Assembly: GCA_003255025.1 (NCBI GenBank)
Contig: QANY01000261.1
Location: forward strand, 2,577,390-2,641,389
Source of the DNA: Datisca glomerata
Lineage: Eukaryota; Streptophyta; Magnoliopsida; Cucurbitales; Datiscaceae
Direction of reading: 5' to 3'
DNA length: 64,000 bases
Shown here: positions 12,681 to 24,376 of the stretch, in pieces
How the letters are laid out: each line of letters opens with the position of its first letter
Position numbering within the stretch: position 1 is the stretch's first letter
Translations under genes and position numbers: made by a program
The notes under the pieces: model-generated
The model's input: the letters and a program-made list of their open reading frames with translations, nothing else
Told to the model about the DNA's origin: nothing
Database searches by the model: none

Positions 12681-13639
12681 TTTTTAGCCAAGTGGCAAAA
12701 TTGTAGTGTCTATTTAGAAATTTATCAAGGTTTTGAAAGTATTAGATTTTTGTCAAGTTTGTTTAAATTTTCAGATTTTTATAATTTATATACCTTTAAG
12801 TCCCATCACCGTATATTTAAAATCATTAATAGACATCTCCAACAAATAAAGAATTTAAATCTCATAAATTATAAATTTTAAAAAGTCATCTACTAATTAA
12901 TCTTTTAAGTAATGCAATTCGATTTACTAGCATTGCTAGTCTAGCAAATATTTCTAATTTCAAAAAATCTCTTTTAAAAAAATCAAAAAATTCTCTCATA
13001 TTTCAAATCTCAATAAATCCACTCAAACCTCTCTTTCTAAAGTTCATTTATTAGGTACAAAATGATATCACATACGTACATATTTACAGAGTTAAAACAT
13101 CTTCACGTGAATTATAATGTTATTTTATTTGATTGAGTTTTACGTCACATCTGCTCTCATGATGAGGCATACAATCTTAGATGAGAAATATGCCGAAAAC
13201 TACAGATCCCAAGAGGATCTGGTCATGTAGGATTGGGTGTTGGGAGTTTCAAGATCTAAGGAATGATAAAAACGAAAGAGAAGATATTCTGAGCATGCTT
13301 AGAATAAGAGATGAAGGAGGTGTCTTAATTGTGGGTTCTATGTCAAATTGTTCATGGGTAGAAGTTAGTACATATCCATTGATTAAAGATAAAAAAAATA
13401 ATTAAAGATAAAAAATAGCCACTCTAATTAAAAGAAATTCAGTGCCGGATGCATTATTGAGAAAGTTTATAATATATATATTGTACATATAAAATATACT
13501 ACATATATTTAATATATTATATATATATTATATAAAATAATTGACAACTGGAACAAGTTTTCGCGGGTGGCTGAATTTTTTTATTTTAGGATGTATGTAA
13601 TGACTATTTTTTTTGTACTTGTGGCCATTTTTGATATTT
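12681..13639. other. Non-coding AT-rich interval
   Basis: No recognisable gene is present. An open frame of 74 codons at 13181-13405 has no recognised domain and is not supported by any neighbouring exon or signal. A TATATA-rich run lies at about 13465-13530. Confidence 0.5.
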
Positions 13640-14445
13640 TTTTAGGAAAATTATAGTAGATGACTATTTTTATTAACTTATATACAAGAATGACATTTTA
13701 TATGTATGCATGTAAAAATAGTTATTTTTAAGTTTAGGAAGTTTAAGTTAGTTATGGACTTACTATTTTTTACACTTTCACTTATTTTGTAATCATCAAG
13801 AGTAACTTTCTATACTTTTGTTTTTTTTTCTTATGTTTGTTTATGGTATTTTTTCAAATTATATTCAAATTGTTCAACCCGCATAAAACAAATTGTCTAA
13901 TCTACAATAAATCTACAGAAATCATAAAAAATTCTTTATGTTCTTGGTTTAGTTTACAAATTATTTTTTCACAATCTAAAATAGATAAATATATTATTTA
14001 CTTATTGTTGATAAATTTTGCTTAGCATGGGGTCATTTCAATTTATTTTTTATGCTCATCTACCAAGATAATTGACTATAAAGTTGAAAATGATGTCTAT
14101 CTTTTGATCAACGTCCAACAAAGATAGAAGAATGATGGAAAGTTTGACACATTCGGATGTACAATAATAGTAAGTTAAGAATTTATTAACGACAAGTAAA
14201 GTAATGTGTTTTAAAGGAAATTATTTAAGAGAAATGAGAAAATACTATAAACAAAAATACGAAAAAAAAAATGACAAGAAGATATTCTTGGTAGTTATAA
14301 AAGTGAAAGGGTAAAAGAGTAAGTTCATAATTAACTTAAAACTCCATGACTTAAAAATGTCAGTTTTTACATACTATTCAATTGATTGGTCACTTTTACT
14401 CATAAGTTATATAATGAGGTCATCTATGTCAAAAACCTTTTTGTA
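13640..14445. mobile_element. Foldback (long-TIR) element, about 0.8 kb
   Basis: The left arm 13640-13855 is the imperfect inverse complement of 14205-14443. Landmarks are GTTAGTTATGGACTTACT on the left and AAGTTCATAATTAACTTAA on the right. The middle (about 13860-14200) has no transposase. A partial second copy of the centre and right arm lies at 15300-15870 in the same orientation. It is best described as a non-autonomous foldback or Mutator-like MITE; the superfamily cannot be fixed without clear target duplications. Confidence 0.65.
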
Positions 14446-15299
14446 ATATGATTTATCTGTGATCATTACTACATATATATTTTAAGGGAACTGAACGTGA
14501 CACTCTCTTGATTTAGAGTTCTCAAATAAGAAAGAGATTAAAATGGTGTACACAGAGACCAAAAGACAATGATAGAGATAGAAGGATGGCATGGAGCACC
14601 AGATGGATGGAAGAAGATGCATGTAGATGATGATATTTGAAGGAAAATTAGGAAAACATTTATTTGCAGAGAGTTATGCTAGCTTGCGGCAATGTTCCCA
14701 AATCAGTGAATCTATTGGCGACTCTTTATTTTTATATTCACTCCAAGTATGCAAAACTTCCTTTCCAATTTTCATGTGTAAGTTTTTTTTGCATAAAAAC
14801 ATGTATTTGTATTTCAAATAGCATGATGATACTATTGGGATATATCTTATTATTTAATTTAATATTTACATTTTACACTTATTTTATTCTTAAACTCTAT
14901 AGTGCTCAATATAATTTTAAATAAATTATTCAATACACGTGCTTTTTAAATTTTAAATAAAATTTTAATATGATTCGATACACATGCAATACATATCTAC
15001 CCATCTAGTGCAAACCAAGTGAAACTAAATACGAAGAGTTGTCATCCTAACATTGATGTATAATCGCTTCATCCTTTGATTTTTCTGCAACTCCAAGTCT
15101 GATTAACATATTTGACGAAAGAATCATAAGTAGTAAGTTCTATTAGTTTTGATGATATGGAGACAAATTTAAATGATACGTCCGATGTGATTGCCGTCTT
15201 ATTCATATGAAAATAGGATTCAACATAAATAAAAGCTCGAGCTCAAAATTATAAACTAAACGATGTTCATCGAACATGCATCGTTATTGGTATTTTAAA
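14446..15299. other. Non-coding interval
   Basis: AT-rich sequence without a supported gene. Two overlapping short frames (14627-14924) lack any recognisable motif and look like chance ORFs. Confidence 0.5.
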
Positions 15300-15870
15300 A
15301 ATATTTTTATACTCATCTACAAAGATGATTGACTGTGAAATTGAAGATGATGTCTATCTTTTGACCAACATCTAACAAAGATAGGAAAATGATGAAAAAT
15401 ATGATACATTAGAATATAACATAACAATAAATAAAGAATTTATGGACAACTCAACTATATATATCTATTGATGATATTGATGCAATAAACGAGCAAATGA
15501 CATGTGAATCACCCATTCCATCATTTGTTTTTTTTCACAAAAAAATGAAACATAGATAGATAGAGAGAGAGAGGGGGGGAGAGGGCGAAACACATAAAGA
15601 AATTAAAAGTAGATTTTTTTGGGATATAATGTGTTTTAAAATAAAGTATTTAAGAGAAGTAGGAAATTACCATAAACATAAGAAAAAAATAAAAGTGATA
15701 GAAAATTACTCTTTTATGATGGTTACAAAGGGAAAAAAGGTAAAGTAGGAAGTTCATAACTAATTTAAAATTTCTTAACTTAAAAAAGACCATTTTTTCA
15801 TACTGAAAAATTAATGGGTCATTTTTACCTTTAAATTCTATAATTGGGTCATATATGCCAAAAGTCATTT
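15300..15870. repeat. Partial second copy of the foldback element
   Basis: The start matches the central part of 14036-14180 (shared GATGATGTCTATCTTTTGA versus GATGTCTATCTTTTGATCAA). 15629-15870 matches the right arm 14205-14445. The left arm is absent. A purine-rich patch (GATAGATAGAGAGAGAGAGG, about 15555-15590) sits between the two matching blocks, so the copy is rearranged or has gained sequence. Confidence 0.6.
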
Positions 15871-18178
15871 AATCATCATAATTAGATATAGTAATTAGTT
15901 TCTACAATTAAATAACAATTTAAATAACTTATTTATTTAATCTATTCACTATATTTTAACACTTATAAAATGTTGGGTATGAACATGTGACGCAATGAGA
16001 GATGTTTATCTCCCGTATAGTTTTTTACAATAAAAATGTGATGGCATGCCAAATAACAAAAAAATGATCAGTTAGCAATTTGTGAGTGTATATATTTTAT
16101 ATAACATAGTTTTTTATTAATATAAAAAATTTGATCACTAATCTAAAATATTTTCAAACATGTTTGTACTGAAACTTTCGTGAATAATAAGTTGAAAAAC
16201 TCAGAAAAACAAGAATTTTAGTAACAAGGAGCCTAATTATCATTTTTAAAACAACAATAACCAAATTAACTTTCTTTGGATTGTTTTTAAGCACATATAT
16301 ACTTGAAGTCAAGTGGTGAGCGTGTTTTAATATATTCTCAAAATTAGACACATTCGTCTTTTGAAACTCAAGTTGGTGGAGGGAATAGATGTTAGATCCA
16401 AAGAAGGGAAAAAAGTTCCATTTAGTAGAGTCCAGTTAGCAACAAATGGGCATCATTAATAAGAATCTCAAGGGGACCAAAATCACTTCGGACACAACAT
16501 TTTCAACTTAAAAGTAGAAGTTGTACTGACCTTATGCTTCACTCAAAGATTCAAATTAATTACAATTATTTTGATTTGACCATTTTCTTTATTTATTTCC
16601 TCTATGTAGTTTTTGATTATGATAGAAGGGTTTTTTCCTTCTTTTTTTAATAACTTTATATTGGAGAAATGTAGGCATGTTTTATGATGGGGTAATAACT
16701 TTTAGCCACTATACCCAAATAGGAATTTGTATTAACTAAAAGGATCTCACAAAACAAAACTGTGTACAAAGCCTATACCCTAACATGGAAATGATAAATC
16801 TATGTCCCAATGACTTTCACAGAGAGTCAAGGGGGCTTCTGCGGGCTATTCTATAGTTTTGTACATTTTTAAACAAAACCACCTCACAAAAGAAAAATTT
16901 CACCATGTTGTATTTAAAGAAAAAAAATTGGAAACTGTCAGTCGGAGCTTATGCTTAATATAATATGTATTTGTACAACGTCACTGAAACATACTACTCA
17001 TTATCAAATATTTTTTTTACAAACATATATATAATTATAGAACTTCTCAATAAGAATATAATTAGAAAAAATAAATCTACTTGATCTTGCTCGACTCAGT
17101 GAAAGATTTACAGTATTGTTATTCTTAGATTTATTATTTTTTTTCTTTAGAATTAAGTTGTGATTGGATTTTTGTAAACTCATCATTTATGGCATAAATA
17201 TTTTTAGAGTACCGAACTTGTCCCACCATATAACGCAGTATTGTCTGGTGAGGACTCCATCTTCGATACCATATTGCCACTTCAGAATCCATGGAATTAT
17301 ATATATAGTCTTTTATCATATAAATCTATTAATTATGAAAATAAGAAAAACTCATATATTATGGATTATCAGTACAAGTATATAATAATCAAGAAACTAA
17401 TTCTAATTACAACACATATAAATGAACATTATTTGATATGCGTGAAGGAAGGGAGGATTAAGAAAATCCTATTGATTTTTTCCAGACCTGCGGGAAAGGC
17501 ATAAAAAACAACTCGAATGATTTTCACTATCTAATAATAAATCCTTCAATTCTCAAATCAAAAGAGAATAGAAGAGATCTTACTTTCATATAATATCTTA
17601 GTTGAATTCTCTGCCATGATCAATGCAAATGAACACCAAGCTTCCTATAGTGAACATTGATGTTAGAGTTTAGTATCTCAAATTCTTTGGTGAGGTTATA
17701 AAAATGTTTATAGAAAATATATTATAGGATACTTTGTATTGAAATAGAATGATATTTTGAATATGAAAGGAGTTAATATTTTGGGGGGTTTTGATATATT
17801 GTTATGTAAAAGATTCAATAACTCTGTTTCAAGAGAAAATGAAAAAGAATATGCTTCTATCAAAAGAGGGGACACCCATGTACTGAGAGGACTTAGTGAG
17901 AAGACCTTTTCATGCTAAAAGTGATTACGAAATTAGTTGATTGCATATAGTCCATCGACGAGTTATGACTTTTGTCTAATTTAGTTACGGTTGTCAAATG
18001 TTCGGGATGGCATTACCATATGTAGGAGTTCAGTGTCATCGATGTGCGATTTTATGCTTTGAAATTAGTTTTTTGGTGTGTGGGTTCTAAGTTAGGTGAT
18101 TGAATTAGTACTCGGATGCGTAATAAATACTAATATTTGATAGAATTTATGAACATAGATGAATTGACTGGATAACCC
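15871..18178. other. Non-coding interval
   Basis: Nothing coding is supported. Several 60-87 codon frames (16154-16351, 17004-17504) overlap on both strands, are AT-driven and show no domain. Confidence 0.5.
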
Positions 18179-18256
18179 AAAGGGTTAGCCAAGTGGTGGA
18201 ATCCTTAGACTTAGCGGTTGTCTCCCTTCGAAGTCTTGGGTTCGAATCCTCTTATA
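18179..18256 (+). repeat. tRNA-like sequence: SINE head or tRNA pseudogene
   Basis: A Pol III box A match TAGCCAAGTGG (18186-18196) and a box B match GGTTCGAATCC (18239-18249) lie at tRNA-like spacing. The T-arm stem pairs at only two or three positions and no acceptor stem forms. It is therefore not a functional tRNA gene. It may be the head of a tRNA-derived SINE whose body runs downstream to the foldback element at 18347, or an old tRNA pseudogene. Confidence 0.5.
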
Positions 18257-18346
18257 TACAAACAATTCATTTGGGTCATGCTCCTTCAAATTTTCTTCTA
18301 TATTAAAAATGAATATATCAAAATATAGTTTTCTGAAATATTTTTT

Positions 18347-19095
18347 AGGGTTAATATCATAAGACCCCCTGCACTTTACCCCAAAATCAAGTTACCTGTG
18401 TAAGCTAATTTTTCTTCCTAATTGGTTTCCTAACTTTCTCCATCTATCAATTAACTCTCATGACCATTAAACGACAGTATAATGGTCACATGCACGACAC
18501 ATGCCTATTTTTCTTCAATTTTACTCATTTCTTCAACCTTATAAGTTACCTATCTCTCATGTTTTTCCATAAAAAAATCAACAACAAATTGCATCTCCCT
18601 TTTCACTGATTTGTCAAAATTTTGACAATTTTTTCTCTAGTTTCAGCAACTGTTCAAGTTTAATCTCATGCAGGTTCAGTTTCAGTTTTATCAATCATAT
18701 ATTTTTTCTCTTTCATGAATAACTATTGCTATTTTTTTGAACCCGAACTGTTACTATTTTTTCTAAATTGGAACCATTGCTATTTTTTCTAAACCCGAAC
18801 AATTGCTATTTTTTATAAATCCCAACCGTTGATAATTTTTCTAAATCTGAACCGTTGCTATTTTTTATCAATCATATTTATTTTTCTCCTTGATGAATAA
18901 ATGTTGATATTTTTTCTAAACCTGAACCGTTACTATTTTTTCTAAACCTGAACCATTGTTATTTTTTCTAAACCCGAACCGTTGCTATTTTTTATCAATC
19001 ATAATTATCTTTCTCGAGCATGAATAAATGTTACTATTTTTTCTAAACGCGAACCGTTGCTATTTTTTTAAACCTCAAAACGTTACTATTTTTAT

Positions 19096-19130
<35 letters not shown>

Positions 19131-19796
19131 NNNNNNNNNNNNNNNNNNNNNNNNNNNNNNNNNNNNNNNNNNNNNNNNNNNNNNNNNNNNNNNNNNNNNN
19201 NNNNNNNNNNATATATATATATATATATATATATTCTCTTTCATGAATAAATGTTGCTATTTTTTTAAACCTAAACCGTTGTTATTTTTTTCTAAACCCG
19301 AACCATTGCTATTTTTTCTAAATTTGAACCGTTATTATTTTTTTATCAATCATATTTATTTTTCTCCATCATGAATAAATGTTGCTATTTTCCTAAACTC
19401 AAACCGTTATTATTTTTTATTAATCATATTTATTTTTCTCCAGCATGATAAATGTTGCTTTTTTTTCTAAACTCGAATCGTTGCTATTTTTCTAAACCCG
19501 AACCGTTGCTGAAACTAGAGGAGAATTGTTAAAATTTTGACAGATCAGTAAAGAGGGAGATGTAATTTGTGGCTGATTTTTGGATGAAAAAACATGTGAG
19601 ATGAGTAGCTTATAAAGTTGAAGAAAGGAGTAAAATTGGAGAAAAAAATAGGCATATGTTGTGCATGTGACCATTTAACAGTCATAGTGGTAAATTTATG
19701 GATGAAGAAAGTTGGATGACCAATTAGGAAAGAAAATTAGTTTATGGGAAAAATTAATTTTAGAACAAAGTACAGGGGTCCTATGATATTAACCCT
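18347..19796. mobile_element. Long-TIR foldback element with internal minisatellite
   Basis: The left end AGGGTTAATATCATAAGACC (18347) is mirrored at the right end by GGGTCCTATGATATTAACCC. The inverted arms extend about 300 bp (18347-18651 and 19506-19796). Between them is an array of short units rather than a transposase. The flanks are T-runs, so a target duplication cannot be read. It fits a non-autonomous foldback/Mutator-type element. Confidence 0.75.
18700..19505. repeat. Minisatellite array with (AT)n and assembly gap
   Basis: Units of about 26 bp built on AACCGTTGCTATTTTTTCTA recur many times. They are interspersed with a longer unit containing TCATGAATAAATGTTGCTAT. The array includes an (AT)n tract interrupted by an 80-base N run (19131-19210), so its true length is unknown. 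Confidence 0.85.
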
Positions 19797-20546
19797 TTTT
19801 TATAACACAAACACTACTGAATATTTGACAGATTTTTAAGGTATTTGGATTGTAATTTCAATAAAATCTCAAACAAAGGCGTGAGTGAACAAGATGACTA
19901 GGCATAGGTGGTAAAATCATATACTATTTTTTCTTGGGCGATTATGGGTGTTCAAGGCTTGCACACTCAACTTATCCTCCTAAATTTATGGACCGTGCCC
20001 TCATAAGATAAATCACACACTTACGTCTTGAGGTCATAGATTCGAGTCATTGTATTCTCATTCTATGTAAAATTGTGATTTAAACAAAATATAGAAGTGT
20101 GAGTGGAAAGGAATTTTAGTCCTTTAGACACAACAATATGGAATCACTTATTGTGAGTGAAAGACAAATCCTAACAAAAAGCATACAATAATTTATGAGC
20201 AAAACAAGGAAAGCCGATGAACCTCATATATATAGATATTCTCTTGCAGCTTGATAACACTTTCACACCATATACCAATACTAAAAGGACAAATGAATAA
20301 TCACCCTTTTCCCTACACCCTATTGCTTTCTTAAAAACACCAATTCCATTCTTTTTTTTAACTTACAAGACAAAACATAACCCTTTCAATGACCTTTAAA
20401 GCATAATACACTATTTAAACTATTAGATTTTTGGTGAATTAATCATTTTTTAATTAGTTGGGGAATATCGATCATTGTATTATGACCAATATTTTCCTCT
20501 TTAAAGTCGACTATCACTTATCAAACATGTCTTATTTGTTAGGGAG

Positions 20547-20548
<2 letters not shown>
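19797..20548. other. Upstream intergenic DNA of the IPT gene
   Basis: Non-coding. A GATTCGAGTC box-B-like word at about 20040-20050 may be another SINE trace, but no box A partner was found. Confidence 0.4.

Positions 20549-20587
<39 letters not shown>
20549..20587. repeat. (GA)n microsatellite in the IPT promoter
   Basis: An uninterrupted GA run of about 19 units lies about 55 bp upstream of the TATA box. GA/CT tracts are common near plant core promoters and can bind BPC-type GAGA-binding proteins; such a role here is inferred only from position. Confidence 0.9.
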
Positions 20588-20590
<3 letters not shown>

Positions 20591-20642
20591 ATAGAGAGTC
20601 GTTTTTAGTCAAAAAGATAGAAACCCCATTTTGGCAAATGTC

Positions 20643-20650
20643 TATAAATA
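20643..20650 (+). promoter_or_regulatory. Candidate TATA box for IPT
   Basis: TATAAATA sits 343 bp before the start codon and just downstream of the GA tract. It would place transcription start near 20675. A second weaker candidate, GATATATAAC (about 20883-20892), would give a much shorter leader starting near 20915. Confidence 0.5.
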
Positions 20651-20680
20651 CAACAACAAAATCCATCTTAACTCAGATAA

Positions 20681-20731
20681 ATGTGTGGGTCTCTGCATTC
20701 GCTTGAACATTGCCTTCAATTTCTCCATTAA
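20681..20731 (+). other. Upstream ORF 1 in IPT leader (16 codons)
   Basis: ATG at 20681 with in-frame TAA at 20729-20731. It would be in the mRNA only if transcription starts at the first TATA box. No recognised peptide. Confidence 0.35.
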
Positions 20732-20951
20732 TTTGCACCCCAAAGTTGCATTCTTCCTTCTTTAGCAAATCTATCCTTTGCAAACTAAGCTCGATCAATA
20801 TATAGCAAAGGTTGAAGTGTTGTGACTTGTGAGGTAAACAAAAAGTCCAATATACACACACACATTATTTCTTCTCTTTCTCGATATATAACTTCTTTTT
20901 TCTCCCTCCAATTTTTAATTTCCACTAATTAATTGTCTAATTAGTATTGAC

Positions 20952-20996
20952 ATGTTTGGTAACATGGCGTATTTAGGTAACTTCAAGTCACGATGA
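20952..20996 (+). promoter_or_regulatory. Upstream ORF 2 overlapping the IPT start codon
   Basis: ATG at 20952 opens a 14-codon frame (with a second in-frame ATG at 20964). It ends with TGA at 20994-20996, so its stop overlaps the IPT start as ATGA (20993-20996). It is included in the leader with either candidate TATA box. Such an overlap can allow termination-reinitiation or repress the main ORF; that role is inference. Confidence 0.5.
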
Positions 20997-21955
20997 GCAT
21001 ATCCATATTCATGATCAAACAACCACAACAGTTGCTAAATATCCCATCAGGAGGCCTAAACATTGATAATGTTTTCAACCCTAAAAAACACAAAGAAATG
21101 GTAGTTATTGTCATGGGAGCAACCGGTACTGGAAAGTCAAAACTATCCCTTGACCTCGCCACCCGATTTCCAGCTGAAATCATAAATTCAGACAAAATTC
21201 AAATGTATGAAGGCCTTGACATTATCACTAACAAAATCACTAAAGAAGAACAACGTGGTGTGACTCACCATTTGCTTGGCGTAGCAAGTCCCTTCCTTGA
21301 CTTCTCGGCCGCCGATTTCTGTCACATGGCCTCACAAACCATCGAATCAATCTTGCATCGTGATCGAGTTCCAATCATCGTTGGAGGCTCGAATTCTTAC
21401 ATTGAAGCCCTAATAGACAACGATAATTCGCTGTTTAGATCAAAGTATGAATGTTGCTTTCTTTGGGTGGATGTCTCAATGCCCATGCTTCATTCTTTCG
21501 TGTCCGATCGTGTTGATAAGATGGTCGAGAACGGAATGGTTAAAGAGGCAAGGAAGTTCTTCGATCCTGATTCGGACTATTCCAGTGGGATTCGAAAAGC
21601 AATTGGGGTCCCGGAGTTCGATAAATATTTTCGATGCGAACCATATTTGGACGAAGCGTCGAGGGAGAAACTACTCCAAGAAGCGATATGTCAAGTTAAG
21701 GACAACACGTGCAAACTAGCGTGTCGTCAGGTAGGGAACATTCATCGCCTTCGGAATATCAAAGGCTGGAATCTGCACAGGCTCAATGCTACAGAAGTGT
21801 TTAGATCAATGAACTGTGAAGAAGAGATGGAGGAGACATGGAATGAGCTTGTGAGTAACCCAAGTAGAATGATTGTTGCCCAATTCCTTGACACCAATGT
21901 TACACCTCTTAGAGTTCCTGCTATGAGAACGTCCATAGCAGCTGCAACTCACTAG
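20993..21955 (+). CDS. IPT: Adenylate isopentenyltransferase (cytokinin synthase), IPT3/IPT5-like
   Basis: This enzyme transfers the isopentenyl group of DMAPP to N6 of ATP/ADP, the first committed step of isopentenyladenine and trans-zeatin cytokinin synthesis. The 320-residue frame is intronless, as expected for plant ATP/ADP-type IPTs, and close to the usual 320-340 residues. Visible motifs are the P-loop GATGTGKS (42-49), the catalytic-base segment NSDKIQ (65-70), the DMAPP/nucleotide-site segment IIVGGSNSYIEAL (128-140), CCFLWVDV (154-161) and GIRKAIGVPEF (199-209). The first 30 or so residues are not conserved and could be a weak plastid-targeting region. The C-terminus (IAAATH) lacks the prenylation CaaX cysteine known from Arabidopsis IPT3. 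The start at 20993 is the first in-frame ATG; Met7 (21011) is an alternative. IPT3 versus IPT5 orthology cannot be settled here. The nearest neighbours on both sides are repeats. Confidence 0.95.
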   Translation: MSISIFMIKQPQQLLNIPSGGLNIDNVFNPKKHKEMVVIVMGATGTGKSKLSLDLATRFPAEIINSDKIQMYEGLDIITNKITKEEQRGVTHHLLGVASPFLDFSAADFCHMASQTIESILHRDRVPIIVGGSNSYIEALIDNDNSLFRSKYECCFLWVDVSMPMLHSFVSDRVDKMVENGMVKEARKFFDPDSDYSSGIRKAIGVPEFDKYFRCEPYLDEASREKLLQEAICQVKDNTCKLACRQVGNIHRLRNIKGWNLHRLNATEVFRSMNCEEEMEETWNELVSNPSRMIVAQFLDTNVTPLRVPAMRTSIAAATH

Positions 21956-22018
21956 GAGAGGGATCAAGCTTTTGCAAAATTAGTCGGCTCATGGGGGGAA
22001 TATGACCACTTACTATGA

Positions 22019-22024
22019 AATAAA
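22019..22024 (+). terminator. Poly(A) signal of IPT
   Basis: AATAAA lies 64 bp after the IPT stop, followed by a T-rich stretch (TGTGTTTTATTG). This is a typical position for a plant near-upstream polyadenylation element. Confidence 0.5.
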
Positions 22025-22029
22025 TTGTG

Positions 22030-24330
22030 TTTTATTGATGATTTAATTCTAACATTAATGTTGTGAATCCATATTTTGGATTGATAAAAGTATTTATTTT
22101 ATGTTGTCTTCTTTTATTTCTTTTTTTGTAACACCCCTGCCCTAACTGAGGTTTGCACCCTTGAGAATAGGTTGATAACATGTTGTATGACCTTTTGTCT
22201 TCTTTTATTTCGCTCGCTTTATTATTTCTTTCATTCTCAATGAAAAAACTTAGAGATAACAAAAAAAGTATATAGTGACTAATTTCATTTTTCTGTAAGA
22301 AATTCGCATCCATAGGTTATTGTTATTAGTCGTGCTCATATTCTAAGAAAAACTTATGATATTCTGAGAGTATCGTACTCAATCAAATCAAATGAAAAAT
22401 TGACACTTAAAAAAATGTTAATAATTAATAGCCCGAATATCATGAAAAGCTGTAGATATACAGAAAACCTGTCAATTAAATCAAATGCTTTTCACCAATT
22501 TCATTTGAGTTGCAAATTCAAAATGGATTAGGCTTCTCTCCCATTCACATGAATATAACACTTTTATCTTTCTTATTTTTTTATTTAGTCTGATATGGGC
22601 CGTCAAAAGCTTGATTAGATGGCCTAAATCACTCAGACTACCCTTTTATTGGTCATCTATATGAATATCAGATAATCCCACTACAAGCAAACACAAGAAA
22701 ATGGCATTTATATTTGTGTATATATAACATTATACGTGCTGTTTAACACACGCACGCACTCATAGATATAAATGATTTTAATCCAATTGAGTTATAGACC
22801 TAGTGACAGGTCTACCATTCGTAGATGGTTGTTTATCACTAATCAAAGAGATTTATTTAATTGCCTTGATGAATTGAAACATCATTTATTCAATTAAAAA
22901 TTTGATATACAGTTTTATTGATCTAGAATTCCTCTATTTATGTATCATTGTATATAAACATGAAGTTATATCACCACAATACTTCCTTACAAATTGTAAA
23001 ATTAATGTGTCGATTGAGGAGAAAAAGACTCTAAGAGTTAATCAAAATAAATTTAATTAAATGAATATAAACTAAACTTTGTTGAAATGTTGTCTCATAT
23101 AATTGGATTGGATATATGACGTTTATGTGCTAGCTATAATGCCACAATACTCCTCTCTTTAATATTTAAGTTTTAAGAAATAATCAAACTAAGATTTTCA
23201 ACTTACTATCAAAATTTGCTTGAGCCTTTATCAGCTGCAAATTTATTTGAAGATGTTTTTCCTGTATGAAATTTGACTATAATTAAAAAGAAGTTCCATA
23301 AAGATATCGTTATAAGTAATGCTTTGAAGCATATCATAAAAGAAAGTTGAATAATTGAAACATATATAAAAAAAGACATTAAAAAAGGGATAATCTTTTC
23401 GAAATTCAATGAAAGCAACCCCTAGCTTGCATAGGCATCTCTTCCAATATAGAAGCCCACCACCAATGATAAGGCACCAAATCCTAACATCACCTTATGG
23501 GAAGTTTAATTAGGCTAAGCCATCAAAACAATAGAATTTGTTTTTAGTACACTAACAGTATGACTTACTCATCTACATAAGTAGTTTTCATATTTCTTGG
23601 CGACCTAAAACTTTAGCTTTATATCGTTTGTCAGTTGACTCCGTACGCAAGTAATATATATATTAACATTTTGGTGGCGTGGATTGTAGCCACTATAACA
23701 CACAATACTATATACCGTCATTTCTGCTAGATTAGGGCAGCCATGATAACAACATATTCCCAAATCTTTGATTAAAAACTTCTCTTCAATTCTCTTATAA
23801 TTCTTTCCACATTTTCTCTACATTTCCTCCCCACAATTCTCATGATTGACAACACAGATTTTTCTTTTCCATTCTTGTACAGAACTATTAATTCTTAGTT
23901 ATGGCCATAAGCTAACGAAATTTCTTGTCGAGTAAGTCCTGACCCGCACAAAATGTGTAATGATTTGGGCACTATTTCAGAGAGAGGTTAGGTGAAATAA
24001 ACATGTCTATGAAAATGTGGACTACTTGCACCTATACAGAAAGACTATGACACTTCACTGTTCCCTGAGATTAGCTTTGGACTTTTCATGCGCAGCTTAG
24101 GTGGAGGGCAAAGAAGGCCTCCTTTTGAGGGCCCGAGCTATAAGTGAGATACCACTTTAGAAGAACTAGAATTTTAAACTTGTGTCAGGACCTACGGGCC
24201 AAGGGACATATCATGGTATGTAGTAAACATCTACATCGAGAATCTTTCTCTTCGTTTAAAATTAAATGTCCACCTCTTATTCTTTCAAATTATAAATTGT
24301 GTACCTACACCGTATACGTGATTGAAATAT
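22030..24330. other. Non-coding interval downstream of IPT
   Basis: AT-rich. No supported gene, RNA or element boundary. Short frames at 22032-22313 and 23209-23418 have no domain. Confidence 0.5.
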
Positions 24331-24331
24331 A

Positions 24332-24376
<45 letters not shown>

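Noticed and set aside
13181..13405. 74-codon frame as a small gene
   Set aside because: No domain, no start context, no exon neighbours; it lies in AT-rich DNA between foldback elements.
14627..14924. Two overlapping short ORFs
   Set aside because: They overlap in different frames, encode low-complexity hydrophobic residues, and show no family motif.
17004..17504. Cluster of ORFs on both strands
   Set aside because: Mutually overlapping on opposite strands, AT-driven composition, nothing recognisable.
18179..18256. Functional tRNA gene
   Set aside because: Promoter boxes match but acceptor and T stems do not pair.
19990..20060. Second SINE near IPT
   Set aside because: Only a box-B-like GATTCGAGTC; no box A at proper spacing.
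21447..21936. Other-frame ORFs inside IPT
   Set aside because: Shadows of the IPT coding frame.
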